Positions 16,567 to 25,818 of a stretch of 64,000 nt of DNA are shown one piece after another. This DNA comes from JBPOIC01 sp052034865 (GTDB lineage: Bacteria > UBA10199 > JADFYH01): NCBI GenBank assembly GCA_052034865.1, contig JBPOIC010000023.1:1-64000 (forward strand). Direction: 5' to 3'. The translations under genes were made by a program, and so were the position numbers. Position 1 is the first letter of the stretch. Each line of letters opens with the position of its first letter. The notes under the pieces are model-generated. The model was given only the letters and a program-made list of their open reading frames with translations, was not told where the DNA came from and did not search any database.

Positions 16567-17328
16567 TTAAACAGGGGGGCGGACCACAACCCCGCGATCG
16601 CTTAAATATTTTTTCACCTCAGCAACAGTGTGATGGCCATAATGAAAAATCGAAGCTGCCAAAGCCGCCTGAGCGCCACCGGTCGTCAATCCTTCATGGA
16701 TATGCTCCAAAGTGCCAACCCCTCCGGAAGCAATCACAGGGATGTGCACTGCCTCCACGACTTTTTTGGTGAGTTCCAGATCATAACCGTCTTTGGTTCC
16801 ATCACGATCCATACTGGTCAGCAAAATCTCACCCGCTCCGAATTTTTCCATCTTGTGCGCCCATAAAATGGCATCGAGCCCGGTCGGCGTTCGTCCACCA
16901 TGAGTGTAGACTTCCCAGCTATCTAATGAACGCTTGGCATCGATCGCCACGACAATACACTGAGAGCCAAAGTGCTCGGCCGCTTTCTTCACAAAGATTT
17001 CGTCACGAACCGCAGCCGTATTGATCGAAACCTTATCAGCGCCTGCCTTGAGCAAATCGCGAATGTCTTTGAGCGTACGCACCCCGCCCCCAACGGTTAA
17101 GGGAACAAAGATCCGCTCGGCAGTTTTTTTCACGATATCGAGAATGATTTTTCGCTCATCGGAGGAAGCCGTAATATCCAGAAAACAGACCTCATCGGCC
17201 TGTTGGCGGTCGTACTCGACGGCCACCTCAACGGGATCCCCTGCATCTTTGAGGTTTAAAAATTGGGTCCCTTTCACCACACGTCCTTCTTTGACGTCGA
17301 GACAGGGAATAATTCGTTTGGCGAGCAT
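16567..17328 (-). CDS. hisF: Imidazole glycerol phosphate synthase, cyclase subunit
   Basis: 253-residue (beta/alpha)8 barrel. Family landmarks are the N-terminal AKRIIPCLDVKEGRVVKG with the catalytic Asp, the phosphate-binding VGGGVRTLKDI, a second catalytic Asp in LLTSMDRDGTKDGYD, and ASGGVGTLEH. It makes imidazole glycerol phosphate and AICAR using ammonia from HisH. It lies between hisA and hisI. The 78-bp gap to hisA is longer than the others in this unit. Confidence 0.96.
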   Translation of the reverse strand: MLAKRIIPCLDVKEGRVVKGTQFLNLKDAGDPVEVAVEYDRQQADEVCFLDITASSDERKIILDIVKKTAERIFVPLTVGGGVRTLKDIRDLLKAGADKVSINTAAVRDEIFVKKAAEHFGSQCIVVAIDAKRSLDSWEVYTHGGRTPTGLDAILWAHKMEKFGAGEILLTSMDRDGTKDGYDLELTKKVVEAVHIPVIASGGVGTLEHIHEGLTTGGAQAALAASIFHYGHHTVAEVKKYLSDRGVVVRPPV

Positions 17329-17406
17329 AGAAATTGATCAATTTGAAATGGAAAGGGCGCTTCCTACAGCATCTAAAGGCAAGATCAAGAAAAAAAACCT
17401 ATCCTT

Positions 17407-18168
17407 TTATAAAGAACTGCTGCTTTCTGAAGCCCCCCTTACCTTCCTGAAAGCCTCCTGCAGATCTAAAGTTCCTTCATAGATGGCCTTGCCGGTAATC
17501 GCCCCCTGGATTTTATGGGACTTCATTGAGAGGATGGTTTCAATGTCGTTTTGATCTTTCAGTCCACCTGCAACGATGACCGGAAGAGAAACCTGGTTGG
17601 TAAATTTCTGAATTCCTTCAAAATTAAGACCCGACAGCATTCCGTCCCTTTGGATGTCGGTATAAACAATACAGCTGGCTCCCATCTCTTCGAATCGTTT
17701 CCCCCACTCCAAAGGAGAAAGCTCTTCGAGTTTTGTCCAGCCATGCGTGCCTATTTTTCCATCTTTGACATCCATGCCGATAGCAATTTTTCCGGGATAG
17801 GTTTTACAGGCCGTACGGACAAACTCTGGATCCTGAAAGGCGATCGTCCCCAAAATCACGCGACTCGCCTGAGCATCTTCGATGTATGCCTTCAGCATGG
17901 AAAGATCTCGCACCCCACCCCCCACTTCAAAATGTTTTTGATGCTGTGATAACCACTGACCGATTTTTTGGATGGAAGGAAAATTGACGAGTTTTCCGGC
18001 CAGGGCAGCATCCAGATCGACGAGGTGAAGCCAGTTTGCTCCCTGATCGACCCATTGCTGGGCGATGGCGAGAGGATCTTCTGAATAGATTCGCACCTGT
18101 TCGTAGTCTCCACGGGTCAGGCGTACGACTTTTCCGTCTTTTAGGTCAATGGCAGGAAGGAGTTCCAT
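17407..18168 (-). CDS. hisA: ProFAR isomerase
   Basis: 253-residue barrel paralogous to HisF. It shows LLPAIDLKDGKVVRL with the catalytic Asp at the N-terminus, FEVGGGVRDLSML, the second Asp in YTDIQRDGMLSG, and VAGGLKDQNDI. It isomerises 5'-ProFAR to PRFAR in histidine biosynthesis and is the first his gene of this minus-strand unit. A cupin gene lies 56 bp upstream on the same strand. Confidence 0.96.
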   Translation of the reverse strand: MELLPAIDLKDGKVVRLTRGDYEQVRIYSEDPLAIAQQWVDQGANWLHLVDLDAALAGKLVNFPSIQKIGQWLSQHQKHFEVGGGVRDLSMLKAYIEDAQASRVILGTIAFQDPEFVRTACKTYPGKIAIGMDVKDGKIGTHGWTKLEELSPLEWGKRFEEMGASCIVYTDIQRDGMLSGLNFEGIQKFTNQVSLPVIVAGGLKDQNDIETILSMKSHKIQGAITGKAIYEGTLDLQEAFRKVRGASESSSSL

Positions 18169-18224
18169 AAGTGTTGATTGAGTTGAGGATATCCAAACGA
18201 TGGAGGGATGTTGGGGGTGGACGA

Positions 18225-18593
18225 CTATCTTCCGAAGTCATCCTGAAGACGAACGATGTCATCTTCTCCAAAATACTCTCCTTGCTGAACTTCAATAAAA
18301 ATTAATGGCACATTGCCTGGATTGGCAATCCGGTGTGCGGCTTCTTTGGGGATATCGATGGCCTCGCCGGTCTTTAATAAAATCTCTCGACCCTCGAGAG
18401 TCACCAGGGCTTCTCCCGAGACGATAAACCAATGTTCCTGGCGTTTGAAATGTTTCTGATAGCTGAGCCTGCGATCAGGAAAGACGGTAATTCGCTTGAC
18501 CTTATAGGTAGGTTCATCGAGCAAGACTTCCCACATTCCCCAGGGGGGCGTTGCTTTGAGAGGTGAGGTCTCTTTCTTGTCCGCTAATTGCAT
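18225..18593 (-). CDS. Mannose-6-phosphate isomerase-type cupin domain protein
   Basis: 122 residues. The sequence PPWGMWEVLLDEPTYKVKRI...RLSYQKHFKRQEHWFIVSGEALV is the type II phosphomannose isomerase cupin, with the metal-binding His/Gln/Glu cluster (QKH, EHW) and the second cupin motif IPKEAAHRIANPG. In many bacteria this domain is fused to GDP-mannose pyrophosphorylase; here it stands alone. It probably interconverts sugar phosphates or only binds them. It is divergent from the photolyase gene. Confidence 0.88.
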   Translation of the reverse strand: MQLADKKETSPLKATPPWGMWEVLLDEPTYKVKRITVFPDRRLSYQKHFKRQEHWFIVSGEALVTLEGREILLKTGEAIDIPKEAAHRIANPGNVPLIFIEVQQGEYFGEDDIVRLQDDFGR

Positions 18594-18693
18594 GAGCCCT
18601 TCTGGCTCAAAATAAAAATGAAATCAACTCTACTTTCCTAAAAAGTTTTCTTTTACTTTCCATCGGCAAAAGTGGCGCTATAAAAGGTAATCC

Positions 18694-20133
18694 ATGCCGA
18701 CTCCCATCCTTCTCTGGTTTCGTCGAAGTTTTCGCATGCACGATAATGAAGTCCTCGCCGCTGCCGCCCAGACAGGACGGCCAATCGTACCGGTTTTTAT
18801 CGATGGGGCAGATTTTGAGCCCTGGCCAACAGGTGCAGCTCAACGCTGGTGGCTTCATCATTCTTTAAAATTTTTTAGTCAGGACCTTCAAGAGCGAGGT
18901 GTGACTCTCCTGATTCGAAAGGGAGATCCACTGAAAGTGTTGAGGGATCTTGAGAGTGAAACAGGTGCTCAATCACTGTATGTGGATACGGTTTTTGAGC
19001 CTTTTCATTTGGGGCAGGATCAACGCCTTCAGGCAGAGCTTCCCGTTGAGTTTTTAAGATTCAATACCGGAGGATGGATCCCTCCCGAAAAGTTTTTAAA
19101 CAAATCCCAAAAACCCTATCAGGTCTTTAAAAATTTCTGGGAAAGGCTTCAGACAGAACTTCCCCATCGTTCTTTTTTTTCGATTTCTGATTCACTTCGA
19201 ACTCTGGAGAAAATGCCTCCCTCTCTCAAGTTAGAGGAATTAAATCTTCTGCCTGTCTTTAAAACTGAAGATTGGACCTTGGGCTTTCAAAAACATTGGG
19301 AGCCAGGCGAGGCTGGTGCACAAAAAAAATGGACTACGTTTCTTGAAATGGCCCTGACCCAATATAAAACCGGCCGTGATCTTCCCGGCTTTTCGCTCAC
19401 ATCCCAGCTTTCTCCCCATCTTCACTTTGGAGAAATCAGCCCGTATTTTTTACTAAAATCCCTGCGCGAGGCCTATTCCACCTACTCGTCCGCGACCGAT
19501 CGGGAATCCATCCTTTGCTATCTTCGGGAACTTGGCTGGAGAGAATTCGCCCAACATCTTCTCTTTCATTTTCCAAACACCCCCGAAAAGCCCTTAAAAC
19601 CAGACTTCGAAAAATTCCCCTGGGAAATGGAAGAGCGGATTTTGAAGGATTGGAAACGTGGCAGAACCGGTTATCCAATCGTAGATGCCGGCCTGCGCGA
19701 GCTCTGGAAAAAGGGATGGATGCACAACCGTGTGCGTATGATTGTCGCTTCGTTTCTGGTCAAACATCTACTCATCCCCTGGCAGGAAGGGGCAAGGTGG
19801 TTTTGGGATACTTTACTCGATGCGGATTTGGCGAATAACACCCTCGGCTGGCAGTGGGTCGCTGGCTGTGGAGCCGATGCCGCGCCTTATTTTCGGTTTT
19901 TCAATCCGGTGTTGCAGGGAGAGAAGTTTGATGGAGATGGAAATTATGTTCGACGTTGGGTGCCAGAAATCGCGGCTCTTCCCAACCGGTGGATTCATAA
20001 ACCCTGGGAGGCACCCGAGGAGGTTTTAAAAAAAGCCAGGATCGAGCTTGGTAAAACTTATCCGACGCCAATAGTAAATCACGCCTGGGCCCGGGCACGT
20101 GCGCTGGAAGGATTTAAAAAGATGAGAAAATAA
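18694..20133 (+). CDS. phrB: Deoxyribodipyrimidine photolyase (class I)
   Basis: 479 residues. The N-terminal antenna-binding domain (LLWFRRSFRMHDNEVL) is followed by a helical FAD domain with ELGWREFAQHLLFHFP, RTGYPIVDAGLRELWKKGWMHNR and DADLANNTLGWQWVAGCG, the hallmark residues of CPD photolyases. It uses blue light to split cyclobutane dimers, suggesting a light-exposed habitat. A TATAAA at about 18679-18684 could be the -10, but the -35 is weak. A terminator follows directly. Confidence 0.94.
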   Translation: MPTPILLWFRRSFRMHDNEVLAAAAQTGRPIVPVFIDGADFEPWPTGAAQRWWLHHSLKFFSQDLQERGVTLLIRKGDPLKVLRDLESETGAQSLYVDTVFEPFHLGQDQRLQAELPVEFLRFNTGGWIPPEKFLNKSQKPYQVFKNFWERLQTELPHRSFFSISDSLRTLEKMPPSLKLEELNLLPVFKTEDWTLGFQKHWEPGEAGAQKKWTTFLEMALTQYKTGRDLPGFSLTSQLSPHLHFGEISPYFLLKSLREAYSTYSSATDRESILCYLRELGWREFAQHLLFHFPNTPEKPLKPDFEKFPWEMEERILKDWKRGRTGYPIVDAGLRELWKKGWMHNRVRMIVASFLVKHLLIPWQEGARWFWDTLLDADLANNTLGWQWVAGCGADAAPYFRFFNPVLQGEKFDGDGNYVRRWVPEIAALPNRWIHKPWEAPEEVLKKARIELGKTYPTPIVNHAWARARALEGFKKMRK

Positions 20134-20161
20134 AAAAGCCCCATTCACTGGGGCTTTTTTA
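20134..20161 (+). terminator. Rho-independent terminator after photolyase
   Basis: AAAAAGCCCC-ATTCACT-GGGGCTTTTTT gives a short GC stem with A and T tracts directly after the photolyase stop codon. The A tract means it could also end minus-strand transcription coming through the tRNA-Ser gene. Confidence 0.9.
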
Positions 20162-20171
20162 TAAACTGATA

Positions 20172-20258
20172 CGGAGAGGATGGGATTCGAACCCACGATA
20201 CCCGTTAAGGTATACACGCTTTCCAGGCGTGCCTCTTCAACCACTCGAGCACCTCTCC
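20172..20258 (-). tRNA. tRNA-Ser (GGA)
   Basis: 87-nt class II tRNA: acceptor GGAGAGG/CCTCTCC with discriminator G, anticodon arm ACGCC-TGGAAAG-CGTGT with anticodon GGA, a long variable arm (TATACCTTAACGGGTATC), and T arm GTGGG-TTCGAAT-CCCAT. The G73 discriminator and long variable arm fit serine. CCA is not encoded. Confidence 0.96.
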
Positions 20259-20374
20259 TTATCTAAGGATAAAAAAACAATTTTTACTCTGCCATGATCG
20301 GATTTTTCTCTTTTCAAATCAACCCAAGATCAAAAACAGAGGGCCCGTCCTATACCCCGACCTTTTTAAAATAC

Positions 20375-20902
20375 TCAAACGGAATTTGCTTTTTTCTTCT
20401 GATTGAGCCGGATTTTCTTAAAAAACTCGCTCAAAATCCTTCCACAATCTTCTTCTAAAACGCGCGAAGTCACTTTAATCCGGTGATTGAGCCTCAAGTC
20501 TTCGGATAAATTGTAGAGCGATCCGCAAGCCCCTGCCTTGGGGTCGAAGGCCCCAAACACAAGCCTTCCCACCCTCGCCTGGAGCAAGGCACCCATACAC
20601 ATCAGACAAGGCTCCAAAGTGACATAAAGGGTGATGGAATTTAATCGCCATTCCTTTAACTTACGGGCAGATTTGGAAATCAGATAAATCTCGGCATGAC
20701 CTAAAGGATCACTCCGGCTCTCCCTTAAATTATGGGCACGGGCAAACAGGCGATCCTGATAAACCGCGACGGCTCCAATCGGAACCTCTCCTTTAAGCAT
20801 GGCTTTCCTGGCCTCTTTTAAGGCTAGACTCATCCAGTGATAATCTCGATCTAAATCCTTTTCTGCAGGATGGGAAAGCAACGAAACAGTCTTTTTTTCC
20901 AA
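20375..20902 (-). CDS. tadA: tRNA adenosine(34) deaminase
   Basis: 175 residues. The zinc deaminase core is visible: HAE in PLGHAEIYLISKSA, and PCLMCMGALLQARV supplying the two Cys ligands, preceded by GEVPIGAVAVYQDRL. TadA converts A34 to inosine in tRNA-Arg(ACG). An N-terminal extension of about 20 residues (LLSHPAEKDLD) precedes the conserved HWMSLALKEA start and may be partly untranslated. Confidence 0.94.
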   Translation of the reverse strand: MEKKTVSLLSHPAEKDLDRDYHWMSLALKEARKAMLKGEVPIGAVAVYQDRLFARAHNLRESRSDPLGHAEIYLISKSARKLKEWRLNSITLYVTLEPCLMCMGALLQARVGRLVFGAFDPKAGACGSLYNLSEDLRLNHRIKVTSRVLEEDCGRILSEFFKKIRLNQKKKANSV

Positions 20903-21133
20903 GAGAATCTCCTGTGTAAGTCTGTTTTTACGGGCAAAAGACTGGACTCTTTTTTAATTCTTCACCAAAATGAAAATGGAAGGTTGATCCATTTTATTAA
21001 ACCCATTTTTTACGTTCTGGTGAGAGTTTGTGAAGGTTTTAATTGGGTTGTGGATTAAAAATTCAAGACCCTCAGCCCAGAAATTCTTAAACCCTGAACC
21101 TGTCATCACCCGAATTAATCTCACTCACACCCC

Positions 21134-22540
21134 ATGCGACTTTTATTTTTAGGTGGAGTTCGGACCGTTACCGGCTCAATGCACGTCCTGGAAACAGGGG
21201 ACGAGCGTATTTTATTGGAATGCGGTCTTTACCAAGGACGTCATCAGGAGGCCTACGAAAAAAACTCCAAACTCCCCTTTCCCTTCGATTTAAAATCCAT
21301 CAACTCCGTCTTGCTTTCCCATGCCCATATTGATCACTCGGGAAATTTACCCACGCTCTGTAAAAGAGGATTTGAGGGAAATATTTTCTCAACACCTGCG
21401 ACGCGCGATCTTTGCTCGGTCATGCTCATGGATGCTGCCTATATTCAGGAGCAGGATGCCGAATATATCAATAAACGGGAACTATATGATCCGGACATGG
21501 GACCCGTTCAACCCATTTATACCGAAAACGACGTCGTGGCCTCGATGCGACAGTTTGTCTCCATCGATTACCATCGCTCTTTTCAGATTTCTCCCCAGGT
21601 GAAGGCCTCATTTGTCGATGCCGGTCATGTGCTCGGTTCGGCCATTGTGGTCCTCGATGTTCAAAAGAACGGTAAGAAAACACGCATCGCCTTTTCTGGA
21701 GATTTGGGTCGCAAAAACATGCCCTTGATGCGCAACCCCGAAATTCCTGAGGGAGTGGATTACCTCATTCTGGAAAGCACGTACGGCGATCGCTCGCACG
21801 ATCCCATTCACACGATGAAAAAAGAGCTGGCACGCGTGGTGAACGAAACCTATGCCCGGCGTGGAAAATTGATCATTCCCTCTTTTGCCCTCGAGCGCAC
21901 GCAGCTTTTAGTCTTTACCCTGCACCAGCTCACCCGCGAAAAACTCATTCCGGAAATTCCCATTTATGTCGATAGTCCCTTGTCGATTTCGATTACGGAT
22001 ATTTTTAAGCTCCATCCTGATTGCCTGGACGAAAACACGCGAAAATTTATTGAGAAAAACGGCGATCCCTTTGGATTTAAAAATCTGGTGTATTTGACCG
22101 ACACCGAATCCAGCCGTGCCTTGAATTACAAAACCGAACCGATGATCGTCATTTCTGCTTCGGGGATGTGTGAGGGCGGACGCATCGTTCACCATTTAAG
22201 AAATAATATCGAGAATCCGAACAATACCATCTTGATCATTGGCTATCAGGCCCAACACACTCTTGGTCGCCGGCTGGTGGAACGCAAGCGCAAGGTGCGT
22301 ATTTTTGGCATCGAGCGCGAGCTCAATGCGCGCGTGGAGGTGATTAATTCTTTTTCAGCCCATGCAGATAAAGGGGAGTTGATCGAATTTGTAGAAGGAT
22401 GTGGCAAGCGACTAAAAGGAATTTTTATTGTGCACGGCGATGAAGAACAATCGCTCGCCCTTGCCCATCATATTCAGGAAAAAGGATTTAAAAACGTGAA
22501 GGTCCCTTCGGCGAAGCAGTTTTTGGAGCTGGAGGTTTAA
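21134..22540 (+). CDS. Metallo-beta-lactamase fold, beta-CASP ribonuclease (CPSF73/YSH1-like)
   Basis: 468 residues. Motifs in order are GGVRTVTGSMHVLE, SHAHIDHSGNLP (motif 2, about 62-73), DAGHVLGSA (motif 3, about 163), FSGDLG (motif 4), then the beta-CASP cap with LESTYGDR and IPSFALERTQ, SASGMCEGGRI, and SFSAHADKGEL (motif C). The family consists of RNA 3'-end processing or exonucleases related to archaeal aCPSF and RNase J; the bacterial substrates are mostly unknown. It is cytoplasmic, without a signal peptide. It converges on the Cys-rich gene with only 14 bp between. Confidence 0.9.
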   Translation: MRLLFLGGVRTVTGSMHVLETGDERILLECGLYQGRHQEAYEKNSKLPFPFDLKSINSVLLSHAHIDHSGNLPTLCKRGFEGNIFSTPATRDLCSVMLMDAAYIQEQDAEYINKRELYDPDMGPVQPIYTENDVVASMRQFVSIDYHRSFQISPQVKASFVDAGHVLGSAIVVLDVQKNGKKTRIAFSGDLGRKNMPLMRNPEIPEGVDYLILESTYGDRSHDPIHTMKKELARVVNETYARRGKLIIPSFALERTQLLVFTLHQLTREKLIPEIPIYVDSPLSISITDIFKLHPDCLDENTRKFIEKNGDPFGFKNLVYLTDTESSRALNYKTEPMIVISASGMCEGGRIVHHLRNNIENPNNTILIIGYQAQHTLGRRLVERKRKVRIFGIERELNARVEVINSFSAHADKGELIEFVEGCGKRLKGIFIVHGDEEQSLALAHHIQEKGFKNVKVPSAKQFLELEV

Positions 22541-22554
22541 CGTTTTTTTCTTAC

Positions 22555-23160
22555 TCAGAACTCTGTTCCTTTCAGATAGGGATAGACAAAAGAAGTGTCC
22601 GTCATGGGACATGTCGCATCGACGAAAATGCGCCGCTCATTCTCGAGGGCCATGCAACGTAACTGAAACTTACCCAAAACCACATACGTCCGCAGCGATC
22701 TTTCAAACTGGTAGAATATCTGATTGGATTTTTGATACACCAAACCTTCCTCATCCACTTCATATCCATTCGGAAGCCCTGCAAAAGAGCGATTCCAGAT
22801 CAAAGGTTTGAACAAGCCCGCGATTCCCTGTCGATGCATCTGGCGGTGGATCTCCTCTTCCCGAGCCATTTTCTGATCCATAAACAATCCTTCATAAATA
22901 TCCTGGCAAAGCACGCTGTAGGCTGAAAAGAAATTCTGGGCAAATGCTTCGGGTTTAACATCTGCATTTACATTTTCTTTTAATGGCTCGCAGTGAGATT
23001 CGCACACTTCGCTGAGCTCAGGGGTCGCGACATCAAAGTTCCTTATAGTTGGAGATCCCGGAACGGAAGCGCACGCATTCGAAAAACCATTTTCACAGGA
23101 AGAAACGCAACTGCTCCAAAGCAGATCGCTCTGTTGTCTTAAAGAAAGGCATTCGCTCAT
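22555..23160 (-). CDS. Cys-rich protein of unknown function
   Basis: 201 residues, family not recognised. The N-terminal 85 residues hold seven Cys (4, 18, 22, 30, 53, 57, 84), including two CX3C pairs (CVSSC and CESHC) about 31 residues apart, a pattern typical of helical hairpins held by disulfides. Two more Cys lie near the C-terminus. No signal peptide is evident at this start, which is odd for a disulfide-type layout. The rest looks like a folded globular domain. The gene is divergent from DUF1054 and convergent with the beta-CASP gene. Confidence 0.6.
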   Translation of the reverse strand: MSECLSLRQQSDLLWSSCVSSCENGFSNACASVPGSPTIRNFDVATPELSEVCESHCEPLKENVNADVKPEAFAQNFFSAYSVLCQDIYEGLFMDQKMAREEEIHRQMHRQGIAGLFKPLIWNRSFAGLPNGYEVDEEGLVYQKSNQIFYQFERSLRTYVVLGKFQLRCMALENERRIFVDATCPMTDTSFVYPYLKGTEF

Positions 23161-23257
23161 AAATTTTTGAAGATTAAAATTGAGGGGGTTTTCAATTGAC
23201 CCTATTCAAGTTCTACGATTACTCCTTTTCGTATCACTTATCTCACAGGGAAAAACC

Positions 23258-23875
23258 ATGTATTTTTCTAAGGATGATTTTAATGTCTTTGCAATTTCGG
23301 GCTTCAAAGAGCGCATGCAGGCACTGAAAGAAAAAATTCGGCCCAAGCTTGCGTTGTTTGGAGAAGAATGCGCCCCCCTTCTAAGACAAAAATTCAAGAT
23401 GGAATTTTTTGCACACACGGCCAAACACCTGCGCCGCAAAATCAATCCTCCCGATGAAACGTGGGTGGCTTTGGGCCCCATCGAGCGTGGTTACAAAGCC
23501 TATATCTTTTATTCTTTGTGCATTGGAAAAGAAGGCCTTCAGGCGCGTGTCATCATGAAAGATGAATCCGCCAATCGTTCCATGCTTGCAGAGAATCTTC
23601 TTAAGAACTCAAATTTTTTTGCCCATCAGAAAAAACTGAAAGAGCTCAAAAGCTATCTTTCCTTACCAGGAAAAACCGCACCGTTTGTGATTGAAGATCT
23701 TCCAGCTTATCTGAAAGAAACCACTTCCCGCTTACAAAATTTAAAATCCGCTCTTTTTGATGTGGGACTGGATCTCGATCCAAAATCCCGTCATCTGAAA
23801 GAAGAATTTCTGCAGGCCGCCGAAATTCTCCATCCTTTTTATCTGTGCGGATATAAATCTGGAATACGCTTATGA
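23258..23875 (+). CDS. DUF1054 (YktB-like) protein
   Basis: About 205 residues from the ATG at 23258 (CAGGG ribosome-binding site); the open frame extends upstream only through a TTG. Conserved features include DFNVFAISGFKERMQALKEK, IRPKLALFG, FAHTAKHLRRKINPPDETWVAL and ERGYKAYIF, closely paralleling Bacillus YktB (DUF1054). The function is not known. The last bases overlap the pduO start (ATGA), so the two are translationally coupled. DUF1054 is best known from Bacillota, so its presence here may reflect transfer; that is inference. Confidence 0.82.
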   Translation: MYFSKDDFNVFAISGFKERMQALKEKIRPKLALFGEECAPLLRQKFKMEFFAHTAKHLRRKINPPDETWVALGPIERGYKAYIFYSLCIGKEGLQARVIMKDESANRSMLAENLLKNSNFFAHQKKLKELKSYLSLPGKTAPFVIEDLPAYLKETTSRLQNLKSALFDVGLDLDPKSRHLKEEFLQAAEILHPFYLCGYKSGIRL

Positions 23876-24423
23876 AAATCTACACTAAAAAAGGAGACGA
23901 AGGGACGACCTGGCTTTTTGGAGGCGGGCCTTATCCCAAAGACGATCTTCGAATCACGGCGTATGGTGAGGTCGATGAGCTCAATAGTGTCTTGGGTTGC
24001 GCGCTTTGTGAAACCGAAGATTTCACCGTTCGGGATGTGTTGCAATCCCTTCAGCGCGAGCTGTTTCAGGCTGGCTCGGAGCTGGCATGTTTAAACCCCT
24101 CTGAAAAAATGATTGAGGGCTTTATTCAAGCCTCCCATACGCACAAACTCGAAAAGCAGATAGATCAGATGGAGGCCGAACTTACTTCGCTGACACATTT
24201 CATCCTGCCAGGCGGACACAAGGCCGCGGCCCTTTTGCACCTTGCCCGCACGGTTTGCAGGCGCGCAGAACGCTCCGTCGTGAAGCTCTCCCATCATCAG
24301 GAAATTCGCGCCGACCTCATGGTCTACCTCAACCGCCTTTCCGATTTTCTGTTTGTCCTCGCCCGCCTGGCAAACTCCAGGGCAAAAGTTCCGGATGTAC
24401 TCTGGGAAGGTCTTGAAAAATAG
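23872..24423 (+). CDS. pduO: Cob(I)alamin adenosyltransferase, PduO type
   Basis: 183 residues. The N-terminal MKIYTKKGDEGTT ATP-binding loop, AYGEVDELNSVLG, and the C-terminal RRAERSVVKL...LVYLNRLSDFLFVLAR are diagnostic of PduO-type corrinoid adenosyltransferases. The enzyme makes adenosylcobalamin for B12-dependent mutases or dehydratases. No mutase lies in the window, but an acyl-CoA carboxylase is 2 kb downstream. It overlaps DUF1054 by 4 bp and is followed 14 bp later by ndh, so the three probably form one transcript. Confidence 0.94.
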   Translation: MKIYTKKGDEGTTWLFGGGPYPKDDLRITAYGEVDELNSVLGCALCETEDFTVRDVLQSLQRELFQAGSELACLNPSEKMIEGFIQASHTHKLEKQIDQMEAELTSLTHFILPGGHKAAALLHLARTVCRRAERSVVKLSHHQEIRADLMVYLNRLSDFLFVLARLANSRAKVPDVLWEGLEK

Positions 24424-24437
24424 CATACGTTGAAGTC

Positions 24438-25712
24438 ATGAAAACTGGATTTCATCCCTCCTCGCGCCGGGCTCATGTCATCATTGTGGGAGCGGGTTTT
24501 GGAGGACTCAAGGTCGCCAAACATCTTCGAAAAACCCCGGTCGATATCACCCTCATCGATCGTAACAACTACCACCTTTTCCAACCTCTTCTTTACCAGG
24601 TTGCAACCGCCGGACTTTCTGCAGGAGACATTGCAGAACCCATCCGAAAAATCTTATGCAAAAGCACCAACACCCATGTCTGGATGGGTGAGGTCACTCA
24701 AATCGATGTCAACAACCATCAGATCTGGATCGGCTCTCGCATTCTATCCTACGACTATCTCGTCCTGGCCCCCGGTTCTCAATACAACTATTTTGGTCAT
24801 GAAGAATGGAGCACTTTTGCCCCGTCTTTAAAATCGGTTGAAAATGCTCTGGCGATTCGAACCAAAATTCTTTGCGCTTTTGAGCAGGCCGAGATGGAAG
24901 AAAATCCTCAGAAAAAACGGGCCTGGATGACTTTTATTATTGTCGGCGGTGGGCCAACTGGCGTGGAAATGGCGGGAGCGATTGGCGAACTTGCTCATCG
25001 AGGGCTTCGACGCAACTTCAGAACCTTAGATCCCGCCTCCGCACGCGTGATTATAGTCGAGGCCGCTGCGCGAATTCTTGCCCCTTTCACCCCCGAACTT
25101 TCAGAAAAATCCAGGCAGGCCCTTGAAAACCTGGGGGTTGAAATTCGAACCCACGCAATGGTTGAAAAAATTGATGCGGACGGGATTTGGATTCACGGGG
25201 AGCTTCTTTCATCGAAAACCGTCTTGTGGGCAGCGGGGGTTCAAGCCTCGCCTCTGCTTAAACAACTTCCTGGCAAAATCGATAAAAGTGGAAAAATAGA
25301 AGTCATGCCCGATCTTTCGTTGCCTGGCCATCCGCAGGTGTTTGTGATCGGAGACGCAGCCCTTTTACTACAAAACGGCAAACCCTTGCCTGGCCTTGCC
25401 CCTGTGGCGATGCAGCAGGGAGAATACGTGGCGAAACTGATTCACCAGCGAGCGATAGGACAAGTGACTCACGCCGCTTTTGTTTATAAAGATAAAGGCC
25501 AGCTCGCTACGATAGGACGCGCCTTTGCGATTGCAGAGTTTGGGAGAGTAAAATTTTCAGGATTTTTTGCCTGGCTCGTCTGGATATTTATTCACATCTT
25601 CTTTTTGATTGGATTTCAAAACCGCATACTGGTCTTTATCCAGTGGGCCTGGGCGTATTTTACTTTCGATCGCGGCTCTCGGGTGATCATCGAAGAGTCC
25701 ACACTCAAATAA
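24438..25712 (+). CDS. ndh: Type II NADH dehydrogenase (NDH-2)
   Basis: 424 residues. The FAD-binding VIIVGAGFGGLKVAKHL (about 13-29), DRNNYHLFQPLLYQVATAGL, a second dinucleotide fold IIVGGGPTGVEMAGAIGEL for NADH, and the late FVIGDAALL are classic NDH-2 segments. The C-terminus has hydrophobic helices (FFAWLVWIFIHIFFLIGF) for peripheral membrane attachment. It passes electrons from NADH to quinone without pumping protons. A hairpin (GATCCAC...GTGGATC, 25784-25805) follows the gene. Confidence 0.93.
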   Translation: MKTGFHPSSRRAHVIIVGAGFGGLKVAKHLRKTPVDITLIDRNNYHLFQPLLYQVATAGLSAGDIAEPIRKILCKSTNTHVWMGEVTQIDVNNHQIWIGSRILSYDYLVLAPGSQYNYFGHEEWSTFAPSLKSVENALAIRTKILCAFEQAEMEENPQKKRAWMTFIIVGGGPTGVEMAGAIGELAHRGLRRNFRTLDPASARVIIVEAAARILAPFTPELSEKSRQALENLGVEIRTHAMVEKIDADGIWIHGELLSSKTVLWAAGVQASPLLKQLPGKIDKSGKIEVMPDLSLPGHPQVFVIGDAALLLQNGKPLPGLAPVAMQQGEYVAKLIHQRAIGQVTHAAFVYKDKGQLATIGRAFAIAEFGRVKFSGFFAWLVWIFIHIFFLIGFQNRILVFIQWAWAYFTFDRGSRVIIEESTLK

Positions 25713-25818
25713 TCCTCCACCATTTTTTATCTTGTCGTCGTAAAGACATTTATATTACTGCTTCAACGCTTTTTTGGATTTGGATCCACGCTCGCATGTG
25801 GATCTTGAAAATTCCGCT

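Noticed and set aside
20870..21058. 62-codon plus-strand open frame upstream of the beta-CASP gene
   Set aside because: It overlaps the tadA start, has no ribosome-binding site and no recognisable features.
23180..23871. Cobalamin riboswitch upstream of pduO
   Set aside because: The pduO start lies within the DUF1054 coding end, and no B12-box-like sequence is seen before DUF1054.
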